Below are positions 55,180 through 63,267 of a DNA stretch of 64,000 bases, piece after piece. The position numbers and the translations under genes are program-made. Origin of the DNA: Guyparkeria sp016278265 (lineage in GTDB: Bacteria > Pseudomonadota > Gammaproteobacteria > Halothiobacillales > Halothiobacillaceae); the NCBI RefSeq assembly GCF_044582145.1, contig NZ_JBDODO010000006.1; one strand, 5' to 3'. Each line of letters opens with the position of its first letter. The first letter of the stretch is position 1. Under the pieces are notes generated by a model. The model searched no databases and was not told the DNA's origin. It saw only the letters and a list, made by a program, of their open reading frames with translations.

Positions 55180-55664
55180 CGTCCCATCAACTCCGTCAGG
55201 GTGCGCAACCGGTCCACCGTGGCAACCGAGGGCGGCTCGCCGTCGACAAACAGGGCGGCCTCCGCGGGTGCTTGATCCAAGAAGGCCGACAACCATAGAT
55301 GCAAATCGGCCGGTTGGTCACTGGCCGGCACCAACCCCACCACCGCCCCCTCGCTGGTGGTGCCTGGGAGCCAAACCGGGGTGTCAGCCGTCATGCGGAC
55401 CACGGCATGGTGACCGGCATCGGCCAGCGCTTGCCATGCCGGCGACCAGACCGGCTCTTCGACCACCACGAATACCTCGCCAGGGGAATCCTTCAACTCG
55501 GCGAGCACGGTCTCGACGTCCGGGTCATCAGCAGCCACCCACAAGGCATCCTGCTCGTTGAGCAGGAAGGCCACGCGCCAGTCGGCAGGCATCTCGGAAT
55601 CGAAAAAGCTCGATTCGAGCGCCGGCGAACGCCGGTAGCGCAAACCAAGATGTATCGCCTTCAT
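55176..55664 (-). CDS. Unknown protein coupled to mlaF (162 aa)
   Basis: A 162-residue protein, apparently soluble, not recognised. The N-terminal part has ALESSFFDSEMPADWRVAFL followed by LNEQDALWVAADD. The middle reads EVFVVVEEPVWSPAWQALAD, and the C-terminal part is acidic and helical. There is no signal peptide. The stop overlaps the mlaF start by 4 bp, so its expression is tied to the Mla system. It could be an accessory factor of lipid transport or simply the first gene of the operon. Confidence 0.75.
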   Translation of the reverse strand: MKAIHLGLRYRRSPALESSFFDSEMPADWRVAFLLNEQDALWVAADDPDVETVLAELKDSPGEVFVVVEEPVWSPAWQALADAGHHAVVRMTADTPVWLPGTTSEGAVVGLVPASDQPADLHLWLSAFLDQAPAEAALFVDGEPPSVATVDRLRTLTELMGR

Positions 55665-55714
55665 GGCTCGTGGCTACCTCGGAAACACAATCGGCCGAGC
55701 ATGATACACGTCGC

Positions 55715-56575
55715 TCAGGCCTCGATCTCGCGCACCAAGCGAAAACCGAGATTCAAGTCGAATTCGTCCTGATGGCGGCGCGCCCGCGATCCGCTACGGC
55801 ATGCCCCCGGTGGATCAAACCACGACCCGCCGCGCACCGCGCGCTGGTAACGGTATTTCCGATCGATGCTTTGATATGCGCGATCACCGGGGCGCGGCCC
55901 GCCGGCATAGGCATCGCGCCAGTGATCCTGGGTGAATTCCTGCAGGTTTCCGTGCACCTCGAACAACCCCCAGGCATTTGGCGGCAGGGTCCCCACGGGC
56001 ACCGGCTTGCCCACGCCACAGAGAAACAGGCCCCGTGTACAGTGCAGGCCACCGGCGCAATTAACTTCCTGGCGGCGGATCCGATCACCGAAACAGAACA
56101 TCGTGTCGGTGCCCGCTCGAGCCGCGTATTCCCACTCGGCTTCCGTGGGCAGACGATAGGTGTACCCAGTGGCCTCACTTAGCCAATCCGCGTATGCCTC
56201 GGCATCTCGGGCCGAGACGTTGTACATGGGAAATTCCGGATCATTCCAGTTGTAAGGACGCGGCCGCCGATGCCCGCTCGCCTCGAGGAAAGCGAAATAC
56301 TCGCGGCGGCGTACCGCTCCACGGGTGATGGCGAAGGCGCGCTCGAAGAGCACCTCGTGACGTGGCTGTTCGACGGCACGCGCACCGTGCTCGTTCGCCC
56401 GGCTGCCCATCCAGCACCCGCCGGGGGGGATCACCGCCACCTCGGGGGCCGGTTCCCCCCCGGCATGACCATCCCGGAAGAACACCTCCAAACCACGATG
56501 GCGAGCCGTCTCGCGTTGTCGCTCGATCACCGCTTCGACAGGATCGGCCTGAATGACCGTGGCAGCCGGCTGCAT
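55715..56575 (-). CDS. Formylglycine-generating-enzyme-like (SUMF1) domain protein
   Basis: A 286-residue protein whose residues 45-286 form an FGE/SUMF1 fold: VIPPGGCWMGSRANE, the YNVSARDAEAYADWLSEATG region, YRLPTEAEWEYAARAGTD, EVHGNLQEFTQDHW and AVRGGSWFDPPGACRSGSRA. In true FGEs two Cys bind copper; here one matches (Cys in PGAC) and the other aligns with Asp, so formylglycine formation is unlikely. No sulfatase is in the window. No signal peptide is seen. A GGAGG site precedes the ATG. It is divergent from kdsD. Confidence 0.85.
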   Translation of the reverse strand: MQPAATVIQADPVEAVIERQRETARHRGLEVFFRDGHAGGEPAPEVAVIPPGGCWMGSRANEHGARAVEQPRHEVLFERAFAITRGAVRRREYFAFLEASGHRRPRPYNWNDPEFPMYNVSARDAEAYADWLSEATGYTYRLPTEAEWEYAARAGTDTMFCFGDRIRRQEVNCAGGLHCTRGLFLCGVGKPVPVGTLPPNAWGLFEVHGNLQEFTQDHWRDAYAGGPRPGDRAYQSIDRKYRYQRAVRGGSWFDPPGACRSGSRARRHQDEFDLNLGFRLVREIEA

Positions 56576-56692
56576 TCGCTTACCTCCAGGATAGAAACGG
56601 CCCGACGCCAGAACTGATCAGATCGCCACCTGTCTTTACCGCCACCCGTTCTAAAGGTGCGACAGGCCACGGGCGGTCCGCTCGCGTCGGGC

Positions 56693-56701
56693 TGATATAC
56701 T
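56693..56701 (+). promoter_or_regulatory. Extended -10 promoter element for the kdsD-lpt genes
   Basis: TGATATACT, a TGnTATACT extended -10 element, lies 21 nt upstream of the first kdsD ATG. No good -35 is visible, as is usual for extended -10 promoters. The predicted start of transcription is about 56708. Confidence 0.45.
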
Positions 56702-56722
56702 CCAAAACCCGAAAATCTTAGC

Positions 56723-57727
56723 ATGCCAACCGGACACCCCATGGAGCTAAACGCCCTGCATCCCGACAACCTGCTGCGCATGGCCCGCGAGGTAATCGAC
56801 ATCGAGCGGGAGGCCATCGACGCACTGCCTGCAAGACTCGACCAGGCCTTCGTCGATGCCTGCCGTCTCATGCTTAATTGCGAAGCCCGCGTGATCGTCA
56901 CCGGCATGGGCAAGTCGGGCCATATCGGCGGCAAGATCGCGGCCACGCTGGCGAGCACCGGCACGCCGGCCTTCTTCGTCCACCCGGGCGAGGCGAGTCA
57001 CGGCGATCTGGGCATGATTACCGAGCGCGACGTGGTCATCGCCCTGTCGAACTCCGGTGAAACCGGCGAGATGCTGGCCATCCTGCCGGTCATCAAACGT
57101 CTCGGCGTGGGCCTCATCGCCATGACCGGTCGGCCGCAGTCGACGCTCGCCCAGGCGGCCGACGTCCACCTGAACGTCGGCGTCGATCGCGAGGCCTGCC
57201 CACTCAACCTCGCTCCGACCGCAAGCACCACGGCCACGCTCGTCATGGGCGATGCCCTCGCCGTCGCCCTGCTCGACGCCCGCGGCTTTCAGCCCGAGGA
57301 CTTCGCCCTTTCCCACCCGGGTGGCTCGCTGGGCCGACGCTTGCTGCTGCACGTCCGTGATGTCATGCACACCGGCGAGCAGCTGCCGCGCGTGGGGCCG
57401 CGACACAGCGTCAAGCAGGCGCTGCTGGTGATGTCCTCCGGCGGGCTCGGCATGGCGGCCATCGTCGATGAAGACGATCGCTTGCTGGGACTGTTCACCG
57501 ACGGTGATCTGCGTCGCCTGCTCGATCGCAGCGATTTCGACCTAGACTGTCCCATTGAACGGGTCATGACCCCCGACCCGCGCACCTGCCCGGCCAACGT
57601 ACTCGCCGCCGAAGCGATGGCGATGATGGAGCGCGACAAGATTAACGGGCTGCTGGTCGTCGACGAGGAAAAACACCTGGTCGGCGCCCTGAACATGCAC
57701 GACCTGCTGCGGGCGGGGGTAGCGTGA
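56723..57727 (+). CDS. kdsD: Arabinose-5-phosphate isomerase KdsD
   Basis: A 334-residue enzyme converting ribulose-5-phosphate to arabinose-5-phosphate for KDO synthesis. A SIS domain has GMGKSGHIGGKIAATLASTG, FFVHPGEASHGDLGMI and SNSGETGEML. Two C-terminal CBS domains follow (about 205-334), with GLFTDGDLRRLLD. ATG at 56741 (MELNALHPDN) aligns better with known family starts than the first ATG. Its stop overlaps the kdsC start (TGATG). Confidence 0.95.
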   Translation: MPTGHPMELNALHPDNLLRMAREVIDIEREAIDALPARLDQAFVDACRLMLNCEARVIVTGMGKSGHIGGKIAATLASTGTPAFFVHPGEASHGDLGMITERDVVIALSNSGETGEMLAILPVIKRLGVGLIAMTGRPQSTLAQAADVHLNVGVDREACPLNLAPTASTTATLVMGDALAVALLDARGFQPEDFALSHPGGSLGRRLLLHVRDVMHTGEQLPRVGPRHSVKQALLVMSSGGLGMAAIVDEDDRLLGLFTDGDLRRLLDRSDFDLDCPIERVMTPDPRTCPANVLAAEAMAMMERDKINGLLVVDEEKHLVGALNMHDLLRAGVA

Positions 57728-58260
57728 TGACCGGCCGTGACACGACATGGATCGAACGGGCGCGCCAAATCCGACTGCTGGTGCTCGACGTCGACGGCGT
57801 GATGACCGACGGCCGCCTCCACCTGACCGAGGATGGCGAGGAACACAAGATCTTCCACAGCCGTGACGGCCACGGCATCAAGCTGATCCAGGAGTTGGGC
57901 GTCGATGTCGCGATCATCACCGGGCGTTCGTCGCCCGCGGTCAGCCGACGAGCCAAGTCCCTGGGCATCCAGCACGTGGTGCTCGGCGCCACCGACAAGG
58001 GCCAGGCGATCGAGGAGCTGGCGCAGCTGCTCAAGATCGGCCTCGATGAGATCGCGGCGATGGGTGACGACGTACTCGACCTGCCGATGCTCAATCGCGC
58101 CGGGCTGTCGGCAACGGTCAGCGACGCCCCCATGGTGATCCGCAGCCGAGTCGACTGGATCAGCCCGGTCCCCGGTGGTTGCGGGGCGGTACGGGCATTG
58201 ATCGACACGCTGATCGACGCGCGCGACCAGTGGGCCGATGTGCTGGCACGGTATCGCTGA
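57727..58260 (+). CDS. kdsC: 3-deoxy-D-manno-octulosonate 8-phosphate phosphatase
   Basis: A 177-residue HAD-family phosphatase releasing KDO from KDO-8-phosphate. The nucleophile motif is LLVLDVDGVMTDGRLHL; further motifs are IITGRSSPAVSRRAKSLG and the metal-binding MGDDVLDLPML. The C-terminal SPVPGGCGAVRALID is typical. An in-frame GTG just before the ATG is an alternative start. It overlaps kdsD and lies 2 bp before lptC. Confidence 0.95.
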   Translation: MTGRDTTWIERARQIRLLVLDVDGVMTDGRLHLTEDGEEHKIFHSRDGHGIKLIQELGVDVAIITGRSSPAVSRRAKSLGIQHVVLGATDKGQAIEELAQLLKIGLDEIAAMGDDVLDLPMLNRAGLSATVSDAPMVIRSRVDWISPVPGGCGAVRALIDTLIDARDQWADVLARYR

Positions 58261-58262
58261 GC

Positions 58263-58886
58263 ATGCGCTCGCCACTCTCCTCTCGGGTCAATCGCGGTCT
58301 GCTCGCTATCGCAGGCCTGGGATTGGTCAGCTGGCTGGCATGGCATAACCTGGCCGACGAGCTGGCCCCGCAAACGGATTCGGCTGGTGGCTATGCCCAG
58401 CGCTTGGACAATGCCACCAGCTGGCAATACGACGACGCGGGCCAACTTGCCTACCGGCTGGAGAGCACGCAGGCGATTCAGCTCGACCAGTCGCCGACGG
58501 GAGACCGCTACGAACTCGACTCGCCGCGAGCCACCCTGCTGGATGCCGATCCGACCGTGCCGCCTTGGACACTTCGTGCCGAACGCGGCACGGTGACCGA
58601 CCGAGGCGAGACAGTCGAACTGGCGGGCGCGGTTCACGCCCAACGCGAGCCGCACCAGGAGCGCGGACTACTGGAACTGACCACCGAACAACTCTGGCTT
58701 TACCCGGCACAGCACCAGGCGCGCACCGACGTCCCGGGGCGTTTCAGCGAGACCGCGCCGGACGGCACGCCCCGCTGGCACAGTAACGCCGAGCAGCTCG
58801 CCCTCGACTGGGGCGACAAGATCCTGACCCAGACCGGGCAGGTCCGCGACGAAATCCAACCCGGCACGACCGGTAAAACCGACTAA
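58263..58886 (+). CDS. lptC: LPS export protein LptC
   Basis: A 207-residue bitopic inner-membrane protein with a single N-terminal TM helix (LLAIAGLGLVSWLAWHNL) and a periplasmic beta-jellyroll. It is about the usual size and has the family pattern PPWTLRAERGTVTDRGETVE. It receives LPS from the LptBFG transporter and hands it to LptA. The start ATG is 2 bp after the kdsC stop. lptFG are not in the window. Confidence 0.9.
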   Translation: MRSPLSSRVNRGLLAIAGLGLVSWLAWHNLADELAPQTDSAGGYAQRLDNATSWQYDDAGQLAYRLESTQAIQLDQSPTGDRYELDSPRATLLDADPTVPPWTLRAERGTVTDRGETVELAGAVHAQREPHQERGLLELTTEQLWLYPAQHQARTDVPGRFSETAPDGTPRWHSNAEQLALDWGDKILTQTGQVRDEIQPGTTGKTD

Positions 58887-58950
58887 CCCACCCGACTCGG
58901 CAAGGCAGACACGCCTACCCGACGCCGGCGAGAAGGCAGGAACACACACC

Positions 58951-59505
58951 ATGCAGACTCCGACGCATTTCATCCGCTCAAGCCGCTCCTACGCAACCGG
59001 GCTCGCAACACTCGGCCTGTCACTGATGATCGGCCTCGGTGCCCAGCCCGCCCTCGCCGCGCAGGCCGACCGGACACAGCCGGTCAAGGTCCAGGCGGAC
59101 AAGAAGGTGACTCGTTACCAGGAAGGCACCAGTGTCTACACCGGCAGCGTGGTGATCGACCAGGGCAGCCTGCATGCCACCGGCGACCGGGCGACGCTTT
59201 ATCTCGAGGAGGGCGAGCTGGTGAGGGCCGTGCTTGAGGGCCATCCCGCCACCTTCCGCGAGCGTGATGACGAAGGCAACTGGATCGAGGGCGAGGCGCG
59301 CGAGGCGGACTACCGCACGGCCGAAGGCGTGGTCGTCCTTACGGGCGAGGCGTGGCTCAAACGCACGGGGGACGAGATCCGCTCAGAGATCATCACCTAC
59401 GATCTCGGCACCGAGGTGATCGAAGCTGGCGAGGAAGGCGGCAAGGCGCGTGTCGAAATGACCTTGCAGCCACGCAACAAGAAAGACGACAACGGTGGGG
59501 ACTGA
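58951..59505 (+). CDS. lptA: LPS transport periplasmic protein LptA
   Basis: A 184-residue periplasmic protein. The signal peptide ends in QPALAAQA. The OstA/LptA domain has the pattern VQADKKVTRYQEGTSVYTGS, TYRTAEGVVVLTGEAWLKRT-like strands and a charged tail. It forms the bridge for LPS between the membranes. A 64-bp gap separates it from lptC; lptB follows. Confidence 0.93.
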   Translation: MQTPTHFIRSSRSYATGLATLGLSLMIGLGAQPALAAQADRTQPVKVQADKKVTRYQEGTSVYTGSVVIDQGSLHATGDRATLYLEEGELVRAVLEGHPATFRERDDEGNWIEGEAREADYRTAEGVVVLTGEAWLKRTGDEIRSEIITYDLGTEVIEAGEEGGKARVEMTLQPRNKKDDNGGD

Positions 59506-59512
59506 CGCAACC

Positions 59513-60289
59513 ATGACCGAGGTGACGACCCAAACGCACACTGCCTCCACTCAAGAGCGGCACCCCGCCTTACTTGAGGTGCGCAGCCTGTCGAAGAGTT
59601 ATGGGGCCCGCCCGGTCGTACGCGATGTGTCGTTGAGCGTCGAGGCCGGCGAGATCGTCGGCCTGCTCGGCCCCAACGGGGCCGGCAAGACGACCAGCTT
59701 CTACATGATCGTCGGTCTGGTCCGCGTCGACCAGGGCGGGGTCTATCTCGATGGCCGCGATATCACGCACACGCCGATCGACCGGCGCGCGCACCTTGGC
59801 CTGGGTTACCTGCCGCAGGAACCCTCGGTGTTTCGCAAGCTGACCGTGCGCGAAAACATCCTCGCCATCCTCGAACTGCGCCGCGATCTCGACCGCGCCA
59901 CTCGCCGACAGGCGCTCGACGACTTGCTCGAGGAACTCAACATCACCCACATCGCCGACTCCAAGGGCCAATCCCTGTCCGGTGGTGAGCGACGTCGAGT
60001 GGAGATTGCCCGGGCGCTGGCGGCAAACCCCCGCGCCATGTTGCTCGACGAGCCGTTCGCCGGCATTGATCCAATCTCCGTGATCGACATCCAGCGCATC
60101 ATCGAGCACCTGCGTGATCGCGGTATTGGCGTGCTGATCACCGACCACAACGTGCGCGAAACCCTCGGCGTGTGCAAACGCGCCTACATCGTCTCGGACG
60201 GCACGATACTCGCCCACGGGACCTCCGAGGAGTTGCTGGCAAACCAGTCGGTGCGGGACGTCTACCTCGGCCACGATTTCACCCTGTAA
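59513..60289 (+). CDS. lptB: LPS export ABC transporter ATP-binding protein LptB
   Basis: About 258 residues. Walker A is GPNGAGKTTSFYMIVGL, the signature LSGGERRRVEIARALA, Walker B AMLLDEPFAGIDPISV, and switch His GVLITDHNVRETLG. The conserved LGYLPQEPSVFRKLTVREN stretch is typical of LptB. ATG at 59513 is chosen; a GTG six codons earlier would overlap lptA by 11 bp. Confidence 0.96.
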   Translation: MTEVTTQTHTASTQERHPALLEVRSLSKSYGARPVVRDVSLSVEAGEIVGLLGPNGAGKTTSFYMIVGLVRVDQGGVYLDGRDITHTPIDRRAHLGLGYLPQEPSVFRKLTVRENILAILELRRDLDRATRRQALDDLLEELNITHIADSKGQSLSGGERRRVEIARALAANPRAMLLDEPFAGIDPISVIDIQRIIEHLRDRGIGVLITDHNVRETLGVCKRAYIVSDGTILAHGTSEELLANQSVRDVYLGHDFTL

Positions 60290-60481
60290 TCCGCCCTACC
60301 GAGTATGCGGCCGAGGCGAAACCGTTGGCACAGTGCGCCCCCGATCGGCTAAACTCAATCTCATGCAAATTGCGTGCGCAACCCCACTTCATTGCCTGAT
60401 CCCGGGCATGGCAACACCCTTGTCATTCAAACACCTGACTCGTAGCCAACCCGGCGTTAATTCCACCTCGGGAGGCCTGAC

Positions 60482-61966
60482 ATGGCAGGCATGAAGGCAG
60501 GACTCGAGCTTCGCCTAGGCCAGTCACTGGCCATGACGCCACAGCTGCAGCAGTCGATTCGGCTGCTACAGCTATCCACCCTGGAACTGAGCCTGGAGAT
60601 CCAGCAGGCACTCGACAGCAACCCGTTGCTCGAAGTCACCGAAGACGAGCACCCCGAGGAAGAAACCACCGAGCAAGACGCCAACGAGGAGCCGGACCCC
60701 GGCGTCCAAGCGGGCGAGGAACTGCTCGAGGACCGCAAAGACAAGTCGGCTGACGATGACCTGGTGGTGGACTCGACCTGGGACGACTATTACGAATCGG
60801 ACGGCAGCACCTCCCTGAGCGCCAATGCCCCCGGCGACGACTACGACCCCTTCGCGACGCAATCGACCGGGGAAGACAATCTTCGCGATCACCTGTTGAG
60901 CCAGATCCATCTCGCCACGCTGTCGGAAACCGACCGCCGGATCGCCACGGCCCTGATCGAATCGATCGAACCGTCCGGCTATCTCGACGAATCCCTCGAT
61001 GAACTCGTCACCCTGCTGAAAGACGAGCTACCGGGGATCGATACCGAAGAAGTCGAAGCCACGCTTCACTACATTCAGCGACTGGACCCGGTGGGTGTCG
61101 GTGCCCGCTCGCTGGCCGAATGCCTGATCATCCAGATTGACCAACGCCATGGCGACGATCCGGCTGGCGCGGATGCCCGCGCCGTGCTCGAAGGTGACTG
61201 GCTCGAGGCCATCGCCCGGCGTGAGCTGCCGCAGGTCACCAAGGGACTGGGCATCAGTCGCGAACGCCTCGAGGCGGCGCTGAGATTGATCCAGATGCTC
61301 GATCCCCGCCCGGGGCTTGCCATCGGGGACACAACGGCCGACTACATCAAGCCGGACGTGATCGTCACCCATCGCCAGGACGGCTGGCATGTCGACCTCA
61401 ACCCGGAAATCGCACCGCGACTGCGAGTGAACCAAACCTATGCCGGCCTGATCGATCGATCCAGCCGCGGCAAGGATGCCACCTACATCCGCAACCACCT
61501 CCAGGAAGCCCGCTGGTTCATCAAGAGCCTGCGCAGTCGGAATGAATCCCTGCTGAACGTGGCACGCGAAATCGTGCGCCGGCAGATCGAGTTCTTCGAG
61601 CAAGGCGAGATCGCGATGAAGCCCCTGGTGCTACGCGAGATAGCCGAAACGCTCGAACTGCATGAATCGACAGTCAGCCGCGTGACCACCAACAAGTACA
61701 TGCTCACCCCAAGGGGCATATTCGAGTTCAAGTACTTCTTCTCCAGCCACGTCGGCACCAGCGACGGCGGCGAATGCTCGGCTACCGCCATTCGGGCACG
61801 AATCAAGAAGCTGGTCGAGGAAGAAAATCCCAAGAAGCCCTTGAGCGATGCCAAGATTGCAACCATGCTCGTAGACGAGGGGATCGACGTTGCGAGACGG
61901 ACGATCGCCAAGTACCGCGAGGCGATGGGAATCGCCTCATCAACCGACCGCAAACGATTGATATAA
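60482..61966 (+). CDS. rpoN: RNA polymerase sigma-54 factor
   Basis: A 494-residue sigma factor for nitrogen and other regulated genes. The Gln/Leu-rich activator-contact region begins MAGMKAGLELRLGQSLAMTP, followed by TPQLQQSIRLLQLSTLELSL. An acidic linker (about 50-125) comes next, then the core-binding domain, the HTH region (ETLELHESTVSRVTTNKYML) and the C-terminal RpoN box (ARRTIAKYREAMGI). A GGGAGG ribosome-binding site precedes the ATG. It follows lptB and precedes hpf as in most gammaproteobacteria. Confidence 0.97.
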   Translation: MAGMKAGLELRLGQSLAMTPQLQQSIRLLQLSTLELSLEIQQALDSNPLLEVTEDEHPEEETTEQDANEEPDPGVQAGEELLEDRKDKSADDDLVVDSTWDDYYESDGSTSLSANAPGDDYDPFATQSTGEDNLRDHLLSQIHLATLSETDRRIATALIESIEPSGYLDESLDELVTLLKDELPGIDTEEVEATLHYIQRLDPVGVGARSLAECLIIQIDQRHGDDPAGADARAVLEGDWLEAIARRELPQVTKGLGISRERLEAALRLIQMLDPRPGLAIGDTTADYIKPDVIVTHRQDGWHVDLNPEIAPRLRVNQTYAGLIDRSSRGKDATYIRNHLQEARWFIKSLRSRNESLLNVAREIVRRQIEFFEQGEIAMKPLVLREIAETLELHESTVSRVTTNKYMLTPRGIFEFKYFFSSHVGTSDGGECSATAIRARIKKLVEEENPKKPLSDAKIATMLVDEGIDVARRTIAKYREAMGIASSTDRKRLI

Positions 61967-61987
61967 ATACCTTATAAGGAGCGGCTC

Positions 61988-62281
61988 ATGCAGATAGACA
62001 TCACCGGTCATCACGTCGACGTTACCGAGGCCCTCAAGGCCCATGTCCACGAGAAGTTCACTCGCCTCGAACGTCACTTCGACAAGCTGGTGGATATCCA
62101 CGTCATCCTGACCGTGGAGCGGAAGGAGGCGCAGAAGGCCGAGGCAAACCTACACGTCAGTGGTCAAGACATGCACGCCGACGCGACCACCGATGACATG
62201 TACGCCTCCATCGATGCCATGATCAACAAACTCGACCGGCAGATCGTCAAGCACAAGGAAAAGCTGACCAGTCACCGCTGA
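61988..62281 (+). CDS. hpf: Ribosome hibernation promoting factor, short form
   Basis: A 97-residue protein binding the 30S decoding region of ribosomes to form inactive dimers in stationary phase. It shows MQIDITGHHVDVTEALKAHV and HEKFTRLERHFDKLVDIHVI, matching the YhbH/HPF family. A GGAG site lies upstream. It lies 21 bp after rpoN. Confidence 0.95.
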   Translation: MQIDITGHHVDVTEALKAHVHEKFTRLERHFDKLVDIHVILTVERKEAQKAEANLHVSGQDMHADATTDDMYASIDAMINKLDRQIVKHKEKLTSHR

Positions 62282-62361
62282 GGCTCACCGCCGGCCCACT
62301 CGTCGGCGGATGACGGAAGGGAAGCGATCGACCGCCTCCCTCCATGACGTCGGAATCGGTG

Positions 62362-62389
62362 TTGCACAGCCGGCGCAACACGCTATGAT
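62362..62389 (+). promoter_or_regulatory. Candidate sigma-70 promoter upstream of ptsN
   Basis: TTGCAC at 62362-62367 and TATGAT at 62384-62389 with a 16-bp spacer. The -10 matches the consensus at five of six positions, the -35 at three. It would give ptsN-hprK its own transcript within the rpoN cluster. Confidence 0.4.
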
Positions 62390-62461
62390 GCGCGCCGATT
62401 CAACCATTCCCGCCCCGACCCGTGAGTGATCCTCGCGGCCAGTCGACCGACAGGGTGCTTA

Positions 62462-62944
62462 ATGAATACTGCCGAGCTGTTTCCGATCCATCACATCCGG
62501 ATCGACGAGCTGTACCAGAGCCGCAAGCGGGTCCTGGAAGTTCTCTCCGGCCTGCTCGCCGACGATGAACTCGGCGGCGAGCAGGCCACCCGCATTTTTG
62601 AGGCCCTAGTCGCCCGTGAACGACTGGGTTGCACGGCGATCGGCCATGGGATCGCCGTACCCCATGGCCGGGTCAACGACATCCTCACCCCGCGAGGGGC
62701 GCTGGTCCGGCTGCGCGAAGGTGTCGATTTCGGCGCCCCCGACGGCGCGCCGGTCACGCTGGTAATCGGCCTGGTCATCCCCGAGGATTGCCCGGAGCAA
62801 CACTTGGAAATCCTCGGCCGACTGGCTCGTCACCTCAACGACCCCGACGAGCGGGAAACCATCATGGAGGCACAAAGCGCCGAACGCGTTCAGGCCCTGG
62901 TGGTAGAGTGGCTCAAGGACAGCGCGGAAGCGACTGCCAGCTAG
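62462..62944 (+). CDS. ptsN: Nitrogen-regulatory PTS enzyme IIA
   Basis: A 160-residue PTS EIIA(Ntr) domain that receives phosphate from NPr in the nitrogen PTS. The phosphorylated His is in IGHGIAVPHGRVNDIL (about residue 68). The start MNTAELFPIHHIRID matches the family. Its TAG stop lies at the left edge of a segment bounded by imperfect inverted repeats. hprK is next. Confidence 0.93.
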   Translation: MNTAELFPIHHIRIDELYQSRKRVLEVLSGLLADDELGGEQATRIFEALVARERLGCTAIGHGIAVPHGRVNDILTPRGALVRLREGVDFGAPDGAPVTLVIGLVIPEDCPEQHLEILGRLARHLNDPDERETIMEAQSAERVQALVVEWLKDSAEATAS

Positions 62945-63216
62945 GAAGGTTTTTACACGAATCGATAGCTCCTCTGCCTCTGCCGACCGCTAAGGCCAGA
63001 TGCAAGGCGCGATCCGCCGTAAAGCCCCCCCCGTGGCCCTTTACAATGGGCGCAACGCCGCAGGTGGGTCCTTAGCGGGCCGCCCAGATGGGGCTCGCGG
63101 GTTCATCCGCAGTCGGCGCGGCCCTCGACGGACCCAGAGCCCGTCGCTGGTCCGGCGCCGTGCATTGCGAACGAAGCCGCGAGCGGAGAGGCCATCGATC
63201 CGTGCAGACCTTCCCT
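62943..63216. repeat. 274-bp segment with imperfect terminal inverted repeats (MITE-like or structured RNA)
   Basis: The left end (TAGGAAGGTTTTTACACGAA and on through ATCGATAGC at 62943-62977) recurs in inverted form at the right end (63183-63216: GAGAGGCCATCGATCCGTGC, then AGACCTTCCCTA). About 27 of 35 positions match, with small gaps. Both ends abut TA, as in TA-targeting (IS630/mariner-type) elements. A second inner inverted repeat (CCGCTAAGG at 62987-62995, CCTTAGCGG at 63070-63078) lies inside. There is no coding-quality frame. Alternatively it is a structured RNA whose ends pair. Confidence 0.5.
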
Positions 63217-63220
63217 AATC

Positions 63221-63234
63221 CGGGCTTACGCCCG
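63221..63234. other. Small hairpin upstream of hprK
   Basis: CGGGC and GCCCG around a TTAC loop, 34 nt before the hprK ATG. Too short to call a terminator; it could affect hprK translation. Confidence 0.3.
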
Positions 63235-63267
63235 ACCATCGAGCCTTGATCGGCAAACGGGCAAGCC

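Noticed and set aside
63000..63218. 72-codon plus-strand frame inside the inverted-repeat segment
   Set aside because: Arg-rich, no ribosome-binding site, and it ends in the repeat; not coding in character.
62943..63267. Possible RNase P RNA or 6S RNA
   Set aside because: Ends can pair, but the conserved RNase P cores (for example GAGGAAAGTCC) and 6S-type central bubble are not seen.
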